Part shown: piece by piece, positions 15,054-24,004 of the stretch
Layout of the letters: every line of letters starts with the position of its first letter
How positions within the stretch are numbered: position 1 is the stretch's first letter
Source of the DNA: Streptomyces sp. HPF1205
GTDB lineage: Bacteria > Actinomycetota > Actinomycetes > Streptomycetales > Streptomycetaceae
Assembly (NCBI RefSeq): GCF_020400825.1
Contig: NZ_JAINVH010000010.1
Coordinates: forward strand, 62,001-126,000
Reading direction: 5' to 3'
Length of the DNA: 64,000 nt
Made by a program: the position numbers and the translations under genes
The notes under the pieces: generated by a model
What the model was told of the DNA's origin: nothing
What the model saw: only the letters and a program-made list of their open reading frames with translations
Databases searched by the model: none

Positions 15054-17410
15054 TCACCGACCCGGCGTTCACCGTCACCCCCTGGACGCTGCGCGAGCGC
15101 GAACTGAACCTGGACGTGCTGCCGCAGAGCGAGTCGATCTTCGCGCTGTCCAACGGCCACATCGGCTGGCGCGGCAACCTCGACGAGGGCGAGCCCAACG
15201 GACTGCCCGGCTCGTACCTCAACGGCCTGTACGAGCTGCACCCGCTGCCGTACGCCGAAGCCGGCTACGGCTACCCGGAGTCCGGCCAGACGGTCATCAA
15301 CGTCACCAACGGCAAGCTGATCCGGCTGCTGGTCGACGACGAGCCGTTCGACCTGCGCTACGGCACGGTCCGCTCGCACGAGCGGGAGCTGGACCTGCGC
15401 GCGGGGGTGCTGCGGCGCACCTGCGAGTGGGTCTCGCCGGCCGGGCGGGCGGTACGGGTGCGCTCCACCCGCATGGTGTCGTTCCGGCAGCGCGCGGTGG
15501 CCGCCATCGCCTACGAGGTGGAGCCGCTGGACAGCCAGGTGCGGGTGGTGGTGCAGTCGGAGCTGGCCGCCAACGAGGAGGTGCCGCGCATCGCCGGCGA
15601 CCCCCGGGTGGCCGCCGCGCTGGAGTCGCCGCTGCGGCCGGAGGAGCGGTTCGCCGAGGGCACCAGGCTGCGGCTGATCCACTCCACGACCCGCAGCGCG
15701 CTGCGGCTGGCGGCGGCGGCCGACCACCGCGTGGCGGGCCCCATCGGGACCACCCAGGTGTCGGCGGAGTCCAGCGAGGACGTCAGCCGGCTGACGGTGA
15801 CCTCGGTGCTGGAGCTGGGGCAGCGGCTGCGGCTGGAGAAGTTCGTCGCCTACGGCTGGTCGGCGACGCGCTCGCTGCCGGCGCTGCGCGACCAGGCCGA
15901 CGCGGCACTGGTCGGCGCCCGCGACACGGGGTGGACCGGTCTGCTGGACCAGCAGCGCGAGTACCTCGACGACTTCTGGGAGCGGGCCGACGTCGAGGTG
16001 GACGGCGACACCGAGATCCAGCAGGCGGTGCGGTTCGGCCTGTTCCACGTGCTGCAGACCGGTGCCCGCGCGGAGGAGCGGGCGATCCCCGCCAAGGGGC
16101 TGACGGGTTCCGGCTACGACGGCCACACCTTCTGGGACGCGGAGACCATCGTCGCGCCGCTGCTGTCCTTCATCGCGCCCAAGGCGGCCGCCGAGGTGCT
16201 GCGCTGGCGGCGCAACATGCTGCCCGCGGCCCAGGACCGGGCCCGCCAACTGGGCTTCGCCGGGGCGGCGTTCCCCTGGCGGACCATCAACGGCGACGAG
16301 GCGTCGGGCTACTGGCCGGCCGGCACGGCGGCCTTCCACATCAACGCCGACATCGCCGACGCGGTGGTGCGCTACGTGGCGGCCACCGGCGACGACGCCT
16401 TCGAGCGCGACACGGGTCTGGAACTGCTGGTGGAGACCGCCCGGCTGTGGCGCTCGCTGGGCCACCACGACCACGCCGGCGCGTTCCACATCGACGGCGT
16501 CACCGGGCCCGACGAGTACAGCGCGATCAGCGACGACAACACGTTCACCAACCTCATGGCGCAGGCCAACCTGACCGCGGCGGCCGACGCGGCCGAGCGG
16601 CATCCGCGGCACGCGGCCGCGCTGGGCGTCACCGACGAGGAGACCGCCGCCTGGCGGGACGCGGCGGCCGCGATGACCGTCCCGTACGACCACGACCTGG
16701 GGGTGCACGAGCAGTCCGCGGGATACACCCGGCACCAGGTGTGGGACTTCGCCGGCACCGACCCCGGCGACTATCCGCTGATGCTGCACTACCCGTACTT
16801 CGACCTGTACCGCAAGCAGGTCGTCAAGCAGGCCGACCTGGTGCTGGCGATGTACCTGCGGGGCGACGCCTTCACCCCCGAGCAGAAGCTCCGCAACTTC
16901 GCCTACTACGAGCCGATGACGGTGCGCGACTCGTCGCTGTCGGCGTACTGTCAGTCGATCGTCGCCGCCGAGGTGGGCCACCTGGAGCTGGCGTACGACT
17001 ACCTGGCCGAGTCGGCGCTGATGGACCTGGAGGACCTGGAGAACAACGCCCGCGACGGCCTGCACATCGCGGCGCTCGCCGGCACCTGGACCGCGCTGGT
17101 GGCCGGGCTGGGCGGGATGCGGCTGTTCCGGGGCGAGTCCATCCGCTTCGCCCCGCGCCTGCCGGAGGCGCTCAGCCGGATCGCGTTCCGCCTGATGTTC
17201 CGCGGCCGGCGGCTGCGGGTGGAGGTCAAGCGCGGCTCGGCGACGTACACGCTGTCCGACGGCAAGCCGCTGGAGGTCCTGCACTTCGGCAAGCCCTTCA
17301 CGCTGACGTCGGACGCGCCGGTCACCCGGCCGATCCCGGAGCCGCCCTCGCACCCGCCCCTGCGGCAGCCGCCGGGGCGGGCCCCGCTGCGGCGCCAGCT
17401 GCCCAGCTGA
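15050..17410 (+). CDS. GH65 disaccharide phosphorylase (trehalose/kojibiose type)
   Basis: 786 aa, the usual GH65 size. Domains: N-terminal beta-sandwich (residues 1 to about 270; ESIFALSNGHIGWRGNLDEG), linker, (alpha/alpha)6 barrel and small C-terminal beta region. Catalytic acid is Glu489 in DGVTGPDEYSAISDDN; the phosphate/substrate segments GLTGSGYDGHTFWDAE and QSAGYTRHQVWDF are intact. It phosphorolyses an alpha-linked glucobiose to glucose and beta-glucose 1-phosphate. Which disaccharide (trehalose, maltose, kojibiose or nigerose) cannot be read from sequence by eye. GTG start overlaps the pgmB stop, a tight two-gene operon. Confidence 0.9.
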   Translation: MITDPAFTVTPWTLRERELNLDVLPQSESIFALSNGHIGWRGNLDEGEPNGLPGSYLNGLYELHPLPYAEAGYGYPESGQTVINVTNGKLIRLLVDDEPFDLRYGTVRSHERELDLRAGVLRRTCEWVSPAGRAVRVRSTRMVSFRQRAVAAIAYEVEPLDSQVRVVVQSELAANEEVPRIAGDPRVAAALESPLRPEERFAEGTRLRLIHSTTRSALRLAAAADHRVAGPIGTTQVSAESSEDVSRLTVTSVLELGQRLRLEKFVAYGWSATRSLPALRDQADAALVGARDTGWTGLLDQQREYLDDFWERADVEVDGDTEIQQAVRFGLFHVLQTGARAEERAIPAKGLTGSGYDGHTFWDAETIVAPLLSFIAPKAAAEVLRWRRNMLPAAQDRARQLGFAGAAFPWRTINGDEASGYWPAGTAAFHINADIADAVVRYVAATGDDAFERDTGLELLVETARLWRSLGHHDHAGAFHIDGVTGPDEYSAISDDNTFTNLMAQANLTAAADAAERHPRHAAALGVTDEETAAWRDAAAAMTVPYDHDLGVHEQSAGYTRHQVWDFAGTDPGDYPLMLHYPYFDLYRKQVVKQADLVLAMYLRGDAFTPEQKLRNFAYYEPMTVRDSSLSAYCQSIVAAEVGHLELAYDYLAESALMDLEDLENNARDGLHIAALAGTWTALVAGLGGMRLFRGESIRFAPRLPEALSRIAFRLMFRGRRLRVEVKRGSATYTLSDGKPLEVLHFGKPFTLTSDAPVTRPIPEPPSHPPLRQPPGRAPLRRQLPS

Positions 17411-17431
17411 GCGGCCGGGGAGCCGCGCCCC

Positions 17432-18415
17432 TCACAGCCACCCCCGCCGCTTGAACAGCAGGTACAGCCACAGCACCGCCGCGGCCATCACGCCGACGAC
17501 CGTGGGGTAGCCCCAGGTTCGGTGCAGTTCGGGCATGTGGTCGAAGTTCATGCCGTAGATGCCGGCGATCAGGGTGGGGACGGCGGCCATGGCGGCCCAC
17601 GCGGAGATCTTGCGCATGTCGTCGTTCTGCCGGACGCCGACCTGGGTGAGGTGGGCGGCGAGGATGTCGCCGAGCAGGTGATCCAGGCCGTCCCCGGCCT
17701 CGTTGGCGCGCGCGAGGTGGTCGGCCACGTCGCGGAAGAAGGGCTTGGCGCTGGGGTTGACGTGGGGCACCCGGCCGCTGACCAGGCGGGCCAGCGGCTC
17801 GGTGAGCGGGCCGGTGGCCCGGCGGAACTCCAGCACCTGCCGTTTGAAGGCGTAGATGACCCCGGCGAGCCCGGGCGAGCCGCTGCCGTCGGGCGCGAAC
17901 ACCTGCTCCTCCAACTCCTCCAGGTCGACCTGGAGGTCGGCCGCGATGTCCAGGTAGGCGTCGACGACGCTGTCGCAGATCGCGTACAGCACCGCGACCG
18001 GGCCGAGCCGCAGCACCTCGGGTGTCTGCTCCATGCGCCGGCGCACCTCGGCCGCGGTGGCGCTGTGGCCGTACCGGACGGTCACGACGAAGCCGTCGCC
18101 GATGAAGACCATCAGCTCGCTCGTGGTGACGGTGGCCCGCTCGTCGTCGTAGCGCAGCGGGCGCAGGACGGTGAACAGGGCGCCGCTGTACACCTCCATC
18201 TTGGGCCGCTGGTGGGCGTGCAGGGCGTCCTCGACGGCCAGCGGGTGCAGCGCGAACTCCGAGGCGACCGAGTCGAACTCCTCCGCGGTGGGCTCGGACA
18301 GCCCGACCCAGACGAACGCGTCCTCGTGGGCCCGCGCCCGGGCCAGGGCGTCGGACAGGTCCCGCGCGGTCGCGGCGCGGTGGCCGTCCCGGTAGACGGC
18401 GCAGTCCACGATCAT
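17432..18415 (-). CDS. corA: CorA-family magnesium/divalent cation channel
   Basis: 327 aa. A long cytosolic alpha/beta funnel ends in two C-terminal membrane helices (about 265-285 and 300-320) joined by a loop with the signature YGMNFDHMPEL. The gate helix region reads QNDDMRKISAWAAMAAVPTLIAGI. Forms a homopentameric Mg2+ (or Co2+/Ni2+) channel. ATG at 18415 follows GGAGGGGGGAAGAGG. Convergent with the GH65 gene, only 21 bp between stops. Confidence 0.93.
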   Translation of the reverse strand: MIVDCAVYRDGHRAATARDLSDALARARAHEDAFVWVGLSEPTAEEFDSVASEFALHPLAVEDALHAHQRPKMEVYSGALFTVLRPLRYDDERATVTTSELMVFIGDGFVVTVRYGHSATAAEVRRRMEQTPEVLRLGPVAVLYAICDSVVDAYLDIAADLQVDLEELEEQVFAPDGSGSPGLAGVIYAFKRQVLEFRRATGPLTEPLARLVSGRVPHVNPSAKPFFRDVADHLARANEAGDGLDHLLGDILAAHLTQVGVRQNDDMRKISAWAAMAAVPTLIAGIYGMNFDHMPELHRTWGYPTVVGVMAAAVLWLYLLFKRRGWL

Positions 18416-18466
18416 GCCTCTTCCCCCCTCCTCCTGCGCCGCTCGTGACATGCCGGGCGGCGGGTG

Positions 18467-18540
18467 CGTGCGGTACGTGCGATAGGTGCGGTGCGGGTGC
18501 GTGCGGTGCTTGCGGTACGTGCTGCGGTAGGCCGTTCCCC
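18467..18540. repeat. Degenerate GTGCGGT-type microrepeat
   Basis: Between corA and the molybdenum hydroxylase genes the sequence is built of imperfect copies of GTGCGGTACGTGCG. It holds no gene. Confidence 0.5.
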
Positions 18541-18550
18541 TCCGCGCCGC

Positions 18551-20695
18551 TCAGGCCGCGACGGCGGACGGGCGCAGGCCCGCGCGTTCCAGGCGCGGCA
18601 GCAACCGGTCCGGGGTGAGCGGGAGTTCACGCAGCCGCACCCCGGTTGCGTGGTGGACCGCGTTGCCGACCGCCGCGGCCGTGCCGACGATGCCGATCTC
18701 GCCGACGCCCTTGCCGCCCATGGGGTTGAGGTGCTCGTCGGCCTCGTCCAGCCAGTAGGCCTCCACGCCGGGCACGTCGGCGCACGTGGCGACGTGGTAC
18801 GAGGCCAGGTCCGGCTCGGCGAAGTCGCCGAACCGCGGGTCCGTCGTGCTGCCCTCGCACAGCGCCATCCCGGCGCCCATGGTCATGCCGCCGATGAACT
18901 GGGAGCGCGCGGTACGCGGGTTGAGGATGCGGCCGGCCGCGTAGACACCCAGCAGCCGCCGCAGCCGCACCTCGCCCGTGACGGTGTCGACCGCGACCTC
19001 CGCGAAGGTCGCGCCGAAGGCGTGCCGGGCGTATCGCGAGCCCCGCGCCGTCTCCTGTTCGGTGTCCGCGGTCACGCTCATGCCCTCGGGAGGCAGCCGG
19101 CCGCCGTGCTCCTCCAGCCGTTCGCACAGCTGCGAGCACGCCTTGTGCACCGCCGAGCCCCAGGAGGCGGTGCCGGACGAGCCGCCGGCCACCGGCGCCG
19201 CGGGCAGCCTGCTGTCACCGAGTTCGAGCCGGACCCGCTCCAGCGGGACGCGCAGCGCGTGGGCCGCGATCTGGGCGAGCACGGTACGGGCGCCGGTGCC
19301 GATGTCGGTGGCGTTGACCCGCACCTCGTAGCCGCCGTCGGGCGCGGCGAACGCGGTGGCCCGCGACGGTGCAATCAGCACCGGGTAGGTCGCGGCGGCC
19401 ACGCCCGTGCCGAGCAGCAGGTCACCCTGCCTGCGGGTGGCCGGCCGCGGGTCGCGGGGCTGCCAGCCGAAGCGGTCGGCGCCCTCGCGCAGGCACTCGG
19501 CGAGGTGGCGGCTGCTGAACGGCAGTCCGCTGTCGGGCTCCGCGGCCGGGTCGTTGCGCAGGCGCAGTTCGACGGGGTCGAGGCCGGTCGCGACGGCCAG
19601 TTCGTCCATCGCCGACTCCAGGGCGTACATGCCGGGGGTCTCGCCCGGCGCGCGCATCCAGGACGGGCTGGGCACGTCGAGCGCGGCGACCCGGTGCAGG
19701 GTGCGGCTGCTGGGCGAGGTGTACATGACGCGGGAGGGCACGGCGGCCTGCTCGACGAACTCCCGCACGGTCGAGGTGTGGGTGGCGACCTCGTGGGCCA
19801 GCGCGCCGATCCGGCCGTCGCGCCCGGCGCCGATCCGCACCCGCTGCACGGTGGGGGCCCGGTGGCCGGTGACGGCCGGCAGGTGGCGGCGGGGCAGCGC
19901 GCACGTGACCGGCCGGCCGGTGTGCAGGGCGGCCAGGGCGGCCAGCACGACCGGCGGGCGCGGGGTGCCCTTGCTGCCGAAGCCGCCGCCGACGTGCTCG
20001 GACACCACGGCCACGCGGTCCTCCGGCAGGCCGAACAGTGCCGCGAGCGCGTCGCGCACGGCGGTGGAGCCCTGGCTGGAGTCGTACGCGGTCAGCCGGC
20101 CGTCCTGCCACCAGGCGGTGCTCGCGTGCGGCTCCATCGGGTGGTTGTGCAGGGCGCCGAGGGTGTACGTGGCGTCGACCCGGACCTGCGCGGCCTCGTA
20201 GGCGGCCGGGAAGTCGCCGTGCTCGCGCAGCGCGGGGTGGCCGCCGTTGGCCTTCTCCGGCGTGTACAGGCCCGGGTGGTCGGCGGTCAGGATCACGTCG
20301 TGCGGCTCCTCGGCGTACTCCACGCGCACGGCCGCGGCGCCTTCCCTGGCCGCTTCGGGCGTCTCGGCGACGACCAGGGCGACGTACCAGCCGCGGTGCG
20401 GGACGCGGTCGTCCTGCAGCAGGTGGAGGGTGGCGTCGTCACCGCGGCGCAGCCGGGGGGCGTTGTCGTGCCCGAGCACGGCGATCACGCCGGGGACGGC
20501 GAGCGCCTCGTCGCGGTGCAGGGCGGTGACGCGGCCGCGGGCGACGGTGGCGCCCACCGGGCGGGCGCAGGCGCGGTCGGGCTGGGTGTGCTCGGCGGCG
20601 TAGCGTGCGGTGCCGGTTACCTTGGCGCGGCCTTCGAGGCGCACGACGGGGGCGCCGAGGGGGTCGGTGCCGGCGGGAGCGGTGGTCTCGTTCAT
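18551..20695 (-). CDS. Molybdenum hydroxylase large subunit (xanthine dehydrogenase family)
   Basis: 714 aa. It starts with the conserved RLEGRAKVTGTARYAAE and carries VGGGFGSKG (Moco contact), PHASTAWW, MRAPGETPGMYALESAMDELA, and at the C-terminus LNPMGGKGVGEIGIVG with the base glutamate (GVGE). It binds molybdopterin-cytosine dinucleotide and hydroxylates an aldehyde or N-heterocycle with water as oxygen donor. Its stop follows the FAD and 2Fe-2S subunit genes with 4-nt overlaps, giving the order FeS-FAD-Mo typical of the three-component aldehyde oxidase (PaoABC/YagTSR) layout. Substrate not known. Confidence 0.92.
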   Translation of the reverse strand: MNETTAPAGTDPLGAPVVRLEGRAKVTGTARYAAEHTQPDRACARPVGATVARGRVTALHRDEALAVPGVIAVLGHDNAPRLRRGDDATLHLLQDDRVPHRGWYVALVVAETPEAAREGAAAVRVEYAEEPHDVILTADHPGLYTPEKANGGHPALREHGDFPAAYEAAQVRVDATYTLGALHNHPMEPHASTAWWQDGRLTAYDSSQGSTAVRDALAALFGLPEDRVAVVSEHVGGGFGSKGTPRPPVVLAALAALHTGRPVTCALPRRHLPAVTGHRAPTVQRVRIGAGRDGRIGALAHEVATHTSTVREFVEQAAVPSRVMYTSPSSRTLHRVAALDVPSPSWMRAPGETPGMYALESAMDELAVATGLDPVELRLRNDPAAEPDSGLPFSSRHLAECLREGADRFGWQPRDPRPATRRQGDLLLGTGVAAATYPVLIAPSRATAFAAPDGGYEVRVNATDIGTGARTVLAQIAAHALRVPLERVRLELGDSRLPAAPVAGGSSGTASWGSAVHKACSQLCERLEEHGGRLPPEGMSVTADTEQETARGSRYARHAFGATFAEVAVDTVTGEVRLRRLLGVYAAGRILNPRTARSQFIGGMTMGAGMALCEGSTTDPRFGDFAEPDLASYHVATCADVPGVEAYWLDEADEHLNPMGGKGVGEIGIVGTAAAVGNAVHHATGVRLRELPLTPDRLLPRLERAGLRPSAVAA

Positions 20696-21687
20696 GCCGG
20701 GGCTCCGGTGGCGCGGGCGGCGAGAGCGGTCAGGACGTCGACGGCCAGGTTGCGCGCGAGGGGCACCTTGAAGCCGTTGTCGCGCAACGGGCGGGCGTGG
20801 ACCAGTTCGGCCTCGGCGGCCTGGGCGAACGTGTCGGGGGTGGCGGGCGCGCCCAGCAGGACGGTCTCCGCGGCGTCCGCCCGCCACGGCCGGTGGGCGA
20901 CGCCGCCGAAGGCGAGGCCGGCGTCGTGCACGATCCCGTCGCGCACATCGAGCACGGCGGCCACCGAGACGAGCGCGAACGCGTAGCTCGCGCGGTCGCG
21001 GGCCTTGCGGTAGGCGGACACGCCCATGGGCGGCGGGAGTTCGACAGCGGTGATCAGCTCGCCGGGAAGGATCTCGGTGTCGCGTTCGGGGCGGTCCCCG
21101 GGCAGCCGGTGGAAGCCGGTGAGGGGCAGCGCCCGCTCGCCCTCGGGGCCGAGCAGGTGGACGGTCGCCCCCAGCGCGGCCATGGCCACCGCCATGTCGG
21201 ACGGGTGCGTGGCCACGCAGCGCTCGCTGTGGCCGAGCACCGCCAGATCGCGGTGCACCCCTTCCCCGGCCGGGCAGCCGGAGCCCGGCAGGCGCTTGTT
21301 GCAGGGCTTGGCCGGATCCTGGAAGTACGTGCACCGGGTGCGCTGCATCAGGTTGCCGGCCGTCGTCGCCATGTTGCGCAGCTGCCCGGAGGCGCCCGCG
21401 AGCAGCGCCTGCGACAGCGCCGGGTACCGCTCCCGTACGACGGGGTGGGCGGCCAGGTCGCTGTTGCGCACGGCGGCGCCGATCCGCAGGGCCCCGCCGG
21501 GCAGGGTCTCCACCCGGTCCAGCGGCAGCCGGCTCACGTCGATGAGGGTCTGCGGGGTCTCCACGCCGAGCTTCATCAGGTCCGTCAGGTTGGTGCCGCC
21601 CGCCAGGAAGCGGGCGCCGGGGTGGGCGGCGTACTCCTCGACGGCCTCGGCGGGGCTGTGGGCGCGCACGTAGGCGAAGGGCCTCAC
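20692..21687 (-). CDS. Molybdenum hydroxylase FAD subunit
   Basis: 331 aa from GTG 21687 after GGAGG. FAD-binding motifs [15 protein letters not shown] and [16 protein letters not shown] are clear. The segment [22 protein letters not shown] with four cysteines matches the extra 4Fe-4S cluster-binding loop of the PaoB/YagS and 4-hydroxybenzoyl-CoA reductase beta-type subunits. It passes electrons between the 2Fe-2S clusters and acceptor. Overlaps both neighbours by 4 nt (ATGA, GTGA). Confidence 0.92.
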   Translation of the reverse strand: MRPFAYVRAHSPAEAVEEYAAHPGARFLAGGTNLTDLMKLGVETPQTLIDVSRLPLDRVETLPGGALRIGAAVRNSDLAAHPVVRERYPALSQALLAGASGQLRNMATTAGNLMQRTRCTYFQDPAKPCNKRLPGSGCPAGEGVHRDLAVLGHSERCVATHPSDMAVAMAALGATVHLLGPEGERALPLTGFHRLPGDRPERDTEILPGELITAVELPPPMGVSAYRKARDRASYAFALVSVAAVLDVRDGIVHDAGLAFGGVAHRPWRADAAETVLLGAPATPDTFAQAAEAELVHARPLRDNGFKVPLARNLAVDVLTALAARATGAPA

Positions 21688-22313
21688 CGGGTGCCTCCGT
21701 CCCGGTCGGCCGATGCGCCGTGGGCGGTGGCGCGGGCCGCGTCCCGCACGGCGTCGACGATGTTGGCGTACGCCCCGCAGCGGCACAGGTTGCCGCTCAT
21801 CCGCTCGCGGATCTCCGGCTCGGTGAGGGCGGGGCGCTCGCCGGGGGCGGTGACGTGGGAGGGGTGGCCCGCGGCGAGTTCGCCGAGCATGCCGATCGCC
21901 GAGCAGATCTGGCCGGGCGTGCAGTAGCCGCACTGCAGGGCGTCGCGGTCCAGGAACGCCTCCTGCATCGGGTGCAGCCGCTCGGCGTCGGCGCCGCCCT
22001 CGGCCAGGCCCTCGACGGTGGTGACGCGGGCGCCGTCCTGCGCCACCGCGAACAGCAGGCAGCTGTTGGCGCGGCGCCCGTCGACCAGGACCGTGCAGGC
22101 CCCGCACTGCCCGTGGTCGCAGCCCTTCTTGGCGCCGAACAGACCCAGGTGCTCGCGCAGCGCGTCCAGCACGGTGGTGCGGTGGTCCAGGGTGAGGGTG
22201 CGGTCCGTCCCGTTGACCCGCAGGGTGACGGTCGAGCGGTGCTCGGCGCTCGGCGGCGCCCCGGACCGTGCCCGCGCCTGAGTGGATGCCGCCCTCGTGC
22301 CTTTCGCTGCCAC
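21684..22313 (-). CDS. Molybdenum hydroxylase 2Fe-2S subunit
   Basis: 209 aa from GTG 22313. First cluster: [16 protein letters not shown] with NSCLL; second: [13 protein letters not shown] and [13 protein letters not shown]. The first roughly 35 residues are an S/A/R-rich extension before [17 protein letters not shown]. In PaoA/YagT such an extension is a Tat signal; here no clear RR-x-F-L motif is visible, so periplasmic-type export is uncertain. First gene of the operon. Confidence 0.92.
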   Translation of the reverse strand: MAAKGTRAASTQARARSGAPPSAEHRSTVTLRVNGTDRTLTLDHRTTVLDALREHLGLFGAKKGCDHGQCGACTVLVDGRRANSCLLFAVAQDGARVTTVEGLAEGGADAERLHPMQEAFLDRDALQCGYCTPGQICSAIGMLGELAAGHPSHVTAPGERPALTEPEIRERMSGNLCRCGAYANIVDAVRDAARATAHGASADRDGGTR

Positions 22314-22575
22314 GGTCGCGCCCTTCCGGAAAGTCGTTCTCGCGTGCCTGCCCCCGCCCGGTCCGTTTCCCTGCCTGCTGCCCCGGCCCGGGCCGGGCAA
22401 TCCCCGCGCCGTCCTGCTGCCAGGCTCCCCACCCGCGACCGCCGCCGCGCCCCGGCGGCGCCGACCGGGTGACGCTCCCGGCGCCTGGTGCCGGTTTGCC
22501 CCGGTCCGTCCCGGGCACGCGCCCGGGTGACGTCGCCTGGACGGCGACCGTGTGACGAGAGGCGAGGTGGCCCGG

Positions 22576-23766
22576 ATGCGAGCGACGGTGTGGCACGGCA
22601 AGCGCGACGTAAGGGTTGAGCACGTGCCCGATCCGAGGATCCAGGAGGACACCGACGCCGTCGTCCGGATCACCTCCTCCGGGCTGTGCGGCTCCGACCT
22701 GCACCTGTACGAGGTGCTCGCGCCCTTCATGACCCCCGGCGACATCCTCGGCCACGAACCGATCGGCATCGTGGAGGAGGTGGGCCCCGCCGTGCCCGAC
22801 CTCGCGCCGGGCGACCGGGTCGTGGTGCCGTTCCAGATCGCCTGCGGCGAGTGCTGGACGTGCCGCAGGGGGCTGCCCACCCAGTGCGAGACCACCCAGG
22901 TCACCGAGTACGGCATGGGCGCGCAGCTGTTCGGCTACACCAAGCTCTACGGCGCGGTGCCCGGCGCCCAGGCGGAGTACCTGCGGGTCCCGCAGGCCCA
23001 GTACGGCCCGATCAAGGTGCCCCAGGGGCCGCCGGACGACCGCTTCGTGTACCTGTCCGACGTGCTGCCGACCGCCTGGCAGGCGGTGAAGTACGCCGGC
23101 GTACCGCCCGGCGGCAGCATCGCGGTCCTCGGGCTCGGCCCGATCGGCGCCATGGCCTGCCGGGTGGCCCGCCACCTGGGGGCCGGGACGGTCATCGGGG
23201 TCGACCTGGTGCGCGAGCGGCTCGACCGGGCCCTGCGCGAGGGCGTGACGGCGCTCGACCTGGAGGCCTTCGACTCCGGTGCCGCCCTGGTCGACGCCGT
23301 ACGGGGGCTGACCGACGGGCGCGGCCCGGACGCCGTCATCGACGCGGTCGGCACCGAGGCGCACGGCAGTCCCGTCGCCAAGCTCGCCCAGGCGGCCGTC
23401 GGACTGCTGCCGCGCGGCCTGGGCGCCAGGATCACCGAGACCGCGGGCGTGGACCGGCTGTCCGCGCTGGAGCTGGCCATCTCGCTGGTCAGGCGCGGCG
23501 GCACCGTCTCGGTCAGCGGGGTGTACGGGGGCGCGGTCGACCCGCTGCCGATGCTGACCATGTTCGACAAGCAGATCCAGTTGCGGATGGGCCAGGCCAA
23601 CGTCCGTGCCTGGACCGACGAGATCCTGCCGCTGCTCACCGACGAGGACCCGCTGGGCGTGGACGACTTCGCCACCCACCACGTGCCGCTGGACGAGGCG
23701 CCGGACGCCTACGCGATGTTCCAGAAGAAGCAGGACGGGGCGATCAAGGTCCTGTTCAAGCCCTGA
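22576..23766 (+). CDS. Zinc-dependent alcohol dehydrogenase
   Basis: 396 aa MDR-family enzyme. Catalytic zinc ligands: [13 protein letters not shown] (Cys), [12 protein letters not shown] (His-Glu); structural zinc site [16 protein letters not shown]. Rossmann motif [19 protein letters not shown]. The long insertion ([15 protein letters not shown] and flanks) and length match the glutathione-independent formaldehyde dehydrogenase-like/threonine-dehydrogenase-like group. Oxidises an alcohol with NAD(P). It is divergent from the molybdenum hydroxylase operon; an alcohol-to-aldehyde-to-acid route shared by the two is a guess from position. Confidence 0.88.
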   Translation: MRATVWHGKRDVRVEHVPDPRIQEDTDAVVRITSSGLCGSDLHLYEVLAPFMTPGDILGHEPIGIVEEVGPAVPDLAPGDRVVVPFQIACGECWTCRRGLPTQCETTQVTEYGMGAQLFGYTKLYGAVPGAQAEYLRVPQAQYGPIKVPQGPPDDRFVYLSDVLPTAWQAVKYAGVPPGGSIAVLGLGPIGAMACRVARHLGAGTVIGVDLVRERLDRALREGVTALDLEAFDSGAALVDAVRGLTDGRGPDAVIDAVGTEAHGSPVAKLAQAAVGLLPRGLGARITETAGVDRLSALELAISLVRRGGTVSVSGVYGGAVDPLPMLTMFDKQIQLRMGQANVRAWTDEILPLLTDEDPLGVDDFATHHVPLDEAPDAYAMFQKKQDGAIKVLFKP

Positions 23767-23875
23767 GCCGGCCCAGGAGCCGGGTGGCGTTCGCCGCGCC
23801 GCGGGCCGCAGGTGCCGGTGCCGCGGCGCGGGCGGGGGGCGGGGGCGAGGCGAGGCGAGGTTTTCCCCGCGGGGA

Positions 23876-23905
23876 TTGACAACCGGTCAGGGCGGGAGCG
23901 AAATT
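23876..23905 (+). promoter_or_regulatory. Candidate -35/-10 promoter of the CBM2 glycoside hydrolase
   Basis: A perfect TTGACA (23876-23881) is followed after 18 nt by GAAATT (23900-23905). The first operator begins immediately after, so a bound repressor would cover the transcription start. Confidence 0.5.
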
Positions 23906-23933
23906 TGGGAGCGCTCCCACGGGAGCGCTCCCA
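23906..23933 (+). promoter_or_regulatory. Two tandem CebR-type operators
   Basis: TGGGAGCGCTCCCA at 23906-23919 is an exact match to the 14-bp palindromic CebR box known from Streptomyces cellulase and cellobiose-uptake promoters. A second copy, differing only in the first base (CGGGAGCGCTCCCA), follows head to tail at 23920-23933. They lie about 70 nt before the hydrolase start codon. CebR releases DNA when it binds cellobiose, so this gene should be induced by cello-oligosaccharides. Confidence 0.85.
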
Positions 23934-24004
23934 CGGCGTGTATGCCTCACCTCACGCCCGCGCACGCCCCCCACGTCCCGCCTCGTCGAAGGTGAGAATT
24001 CTCC

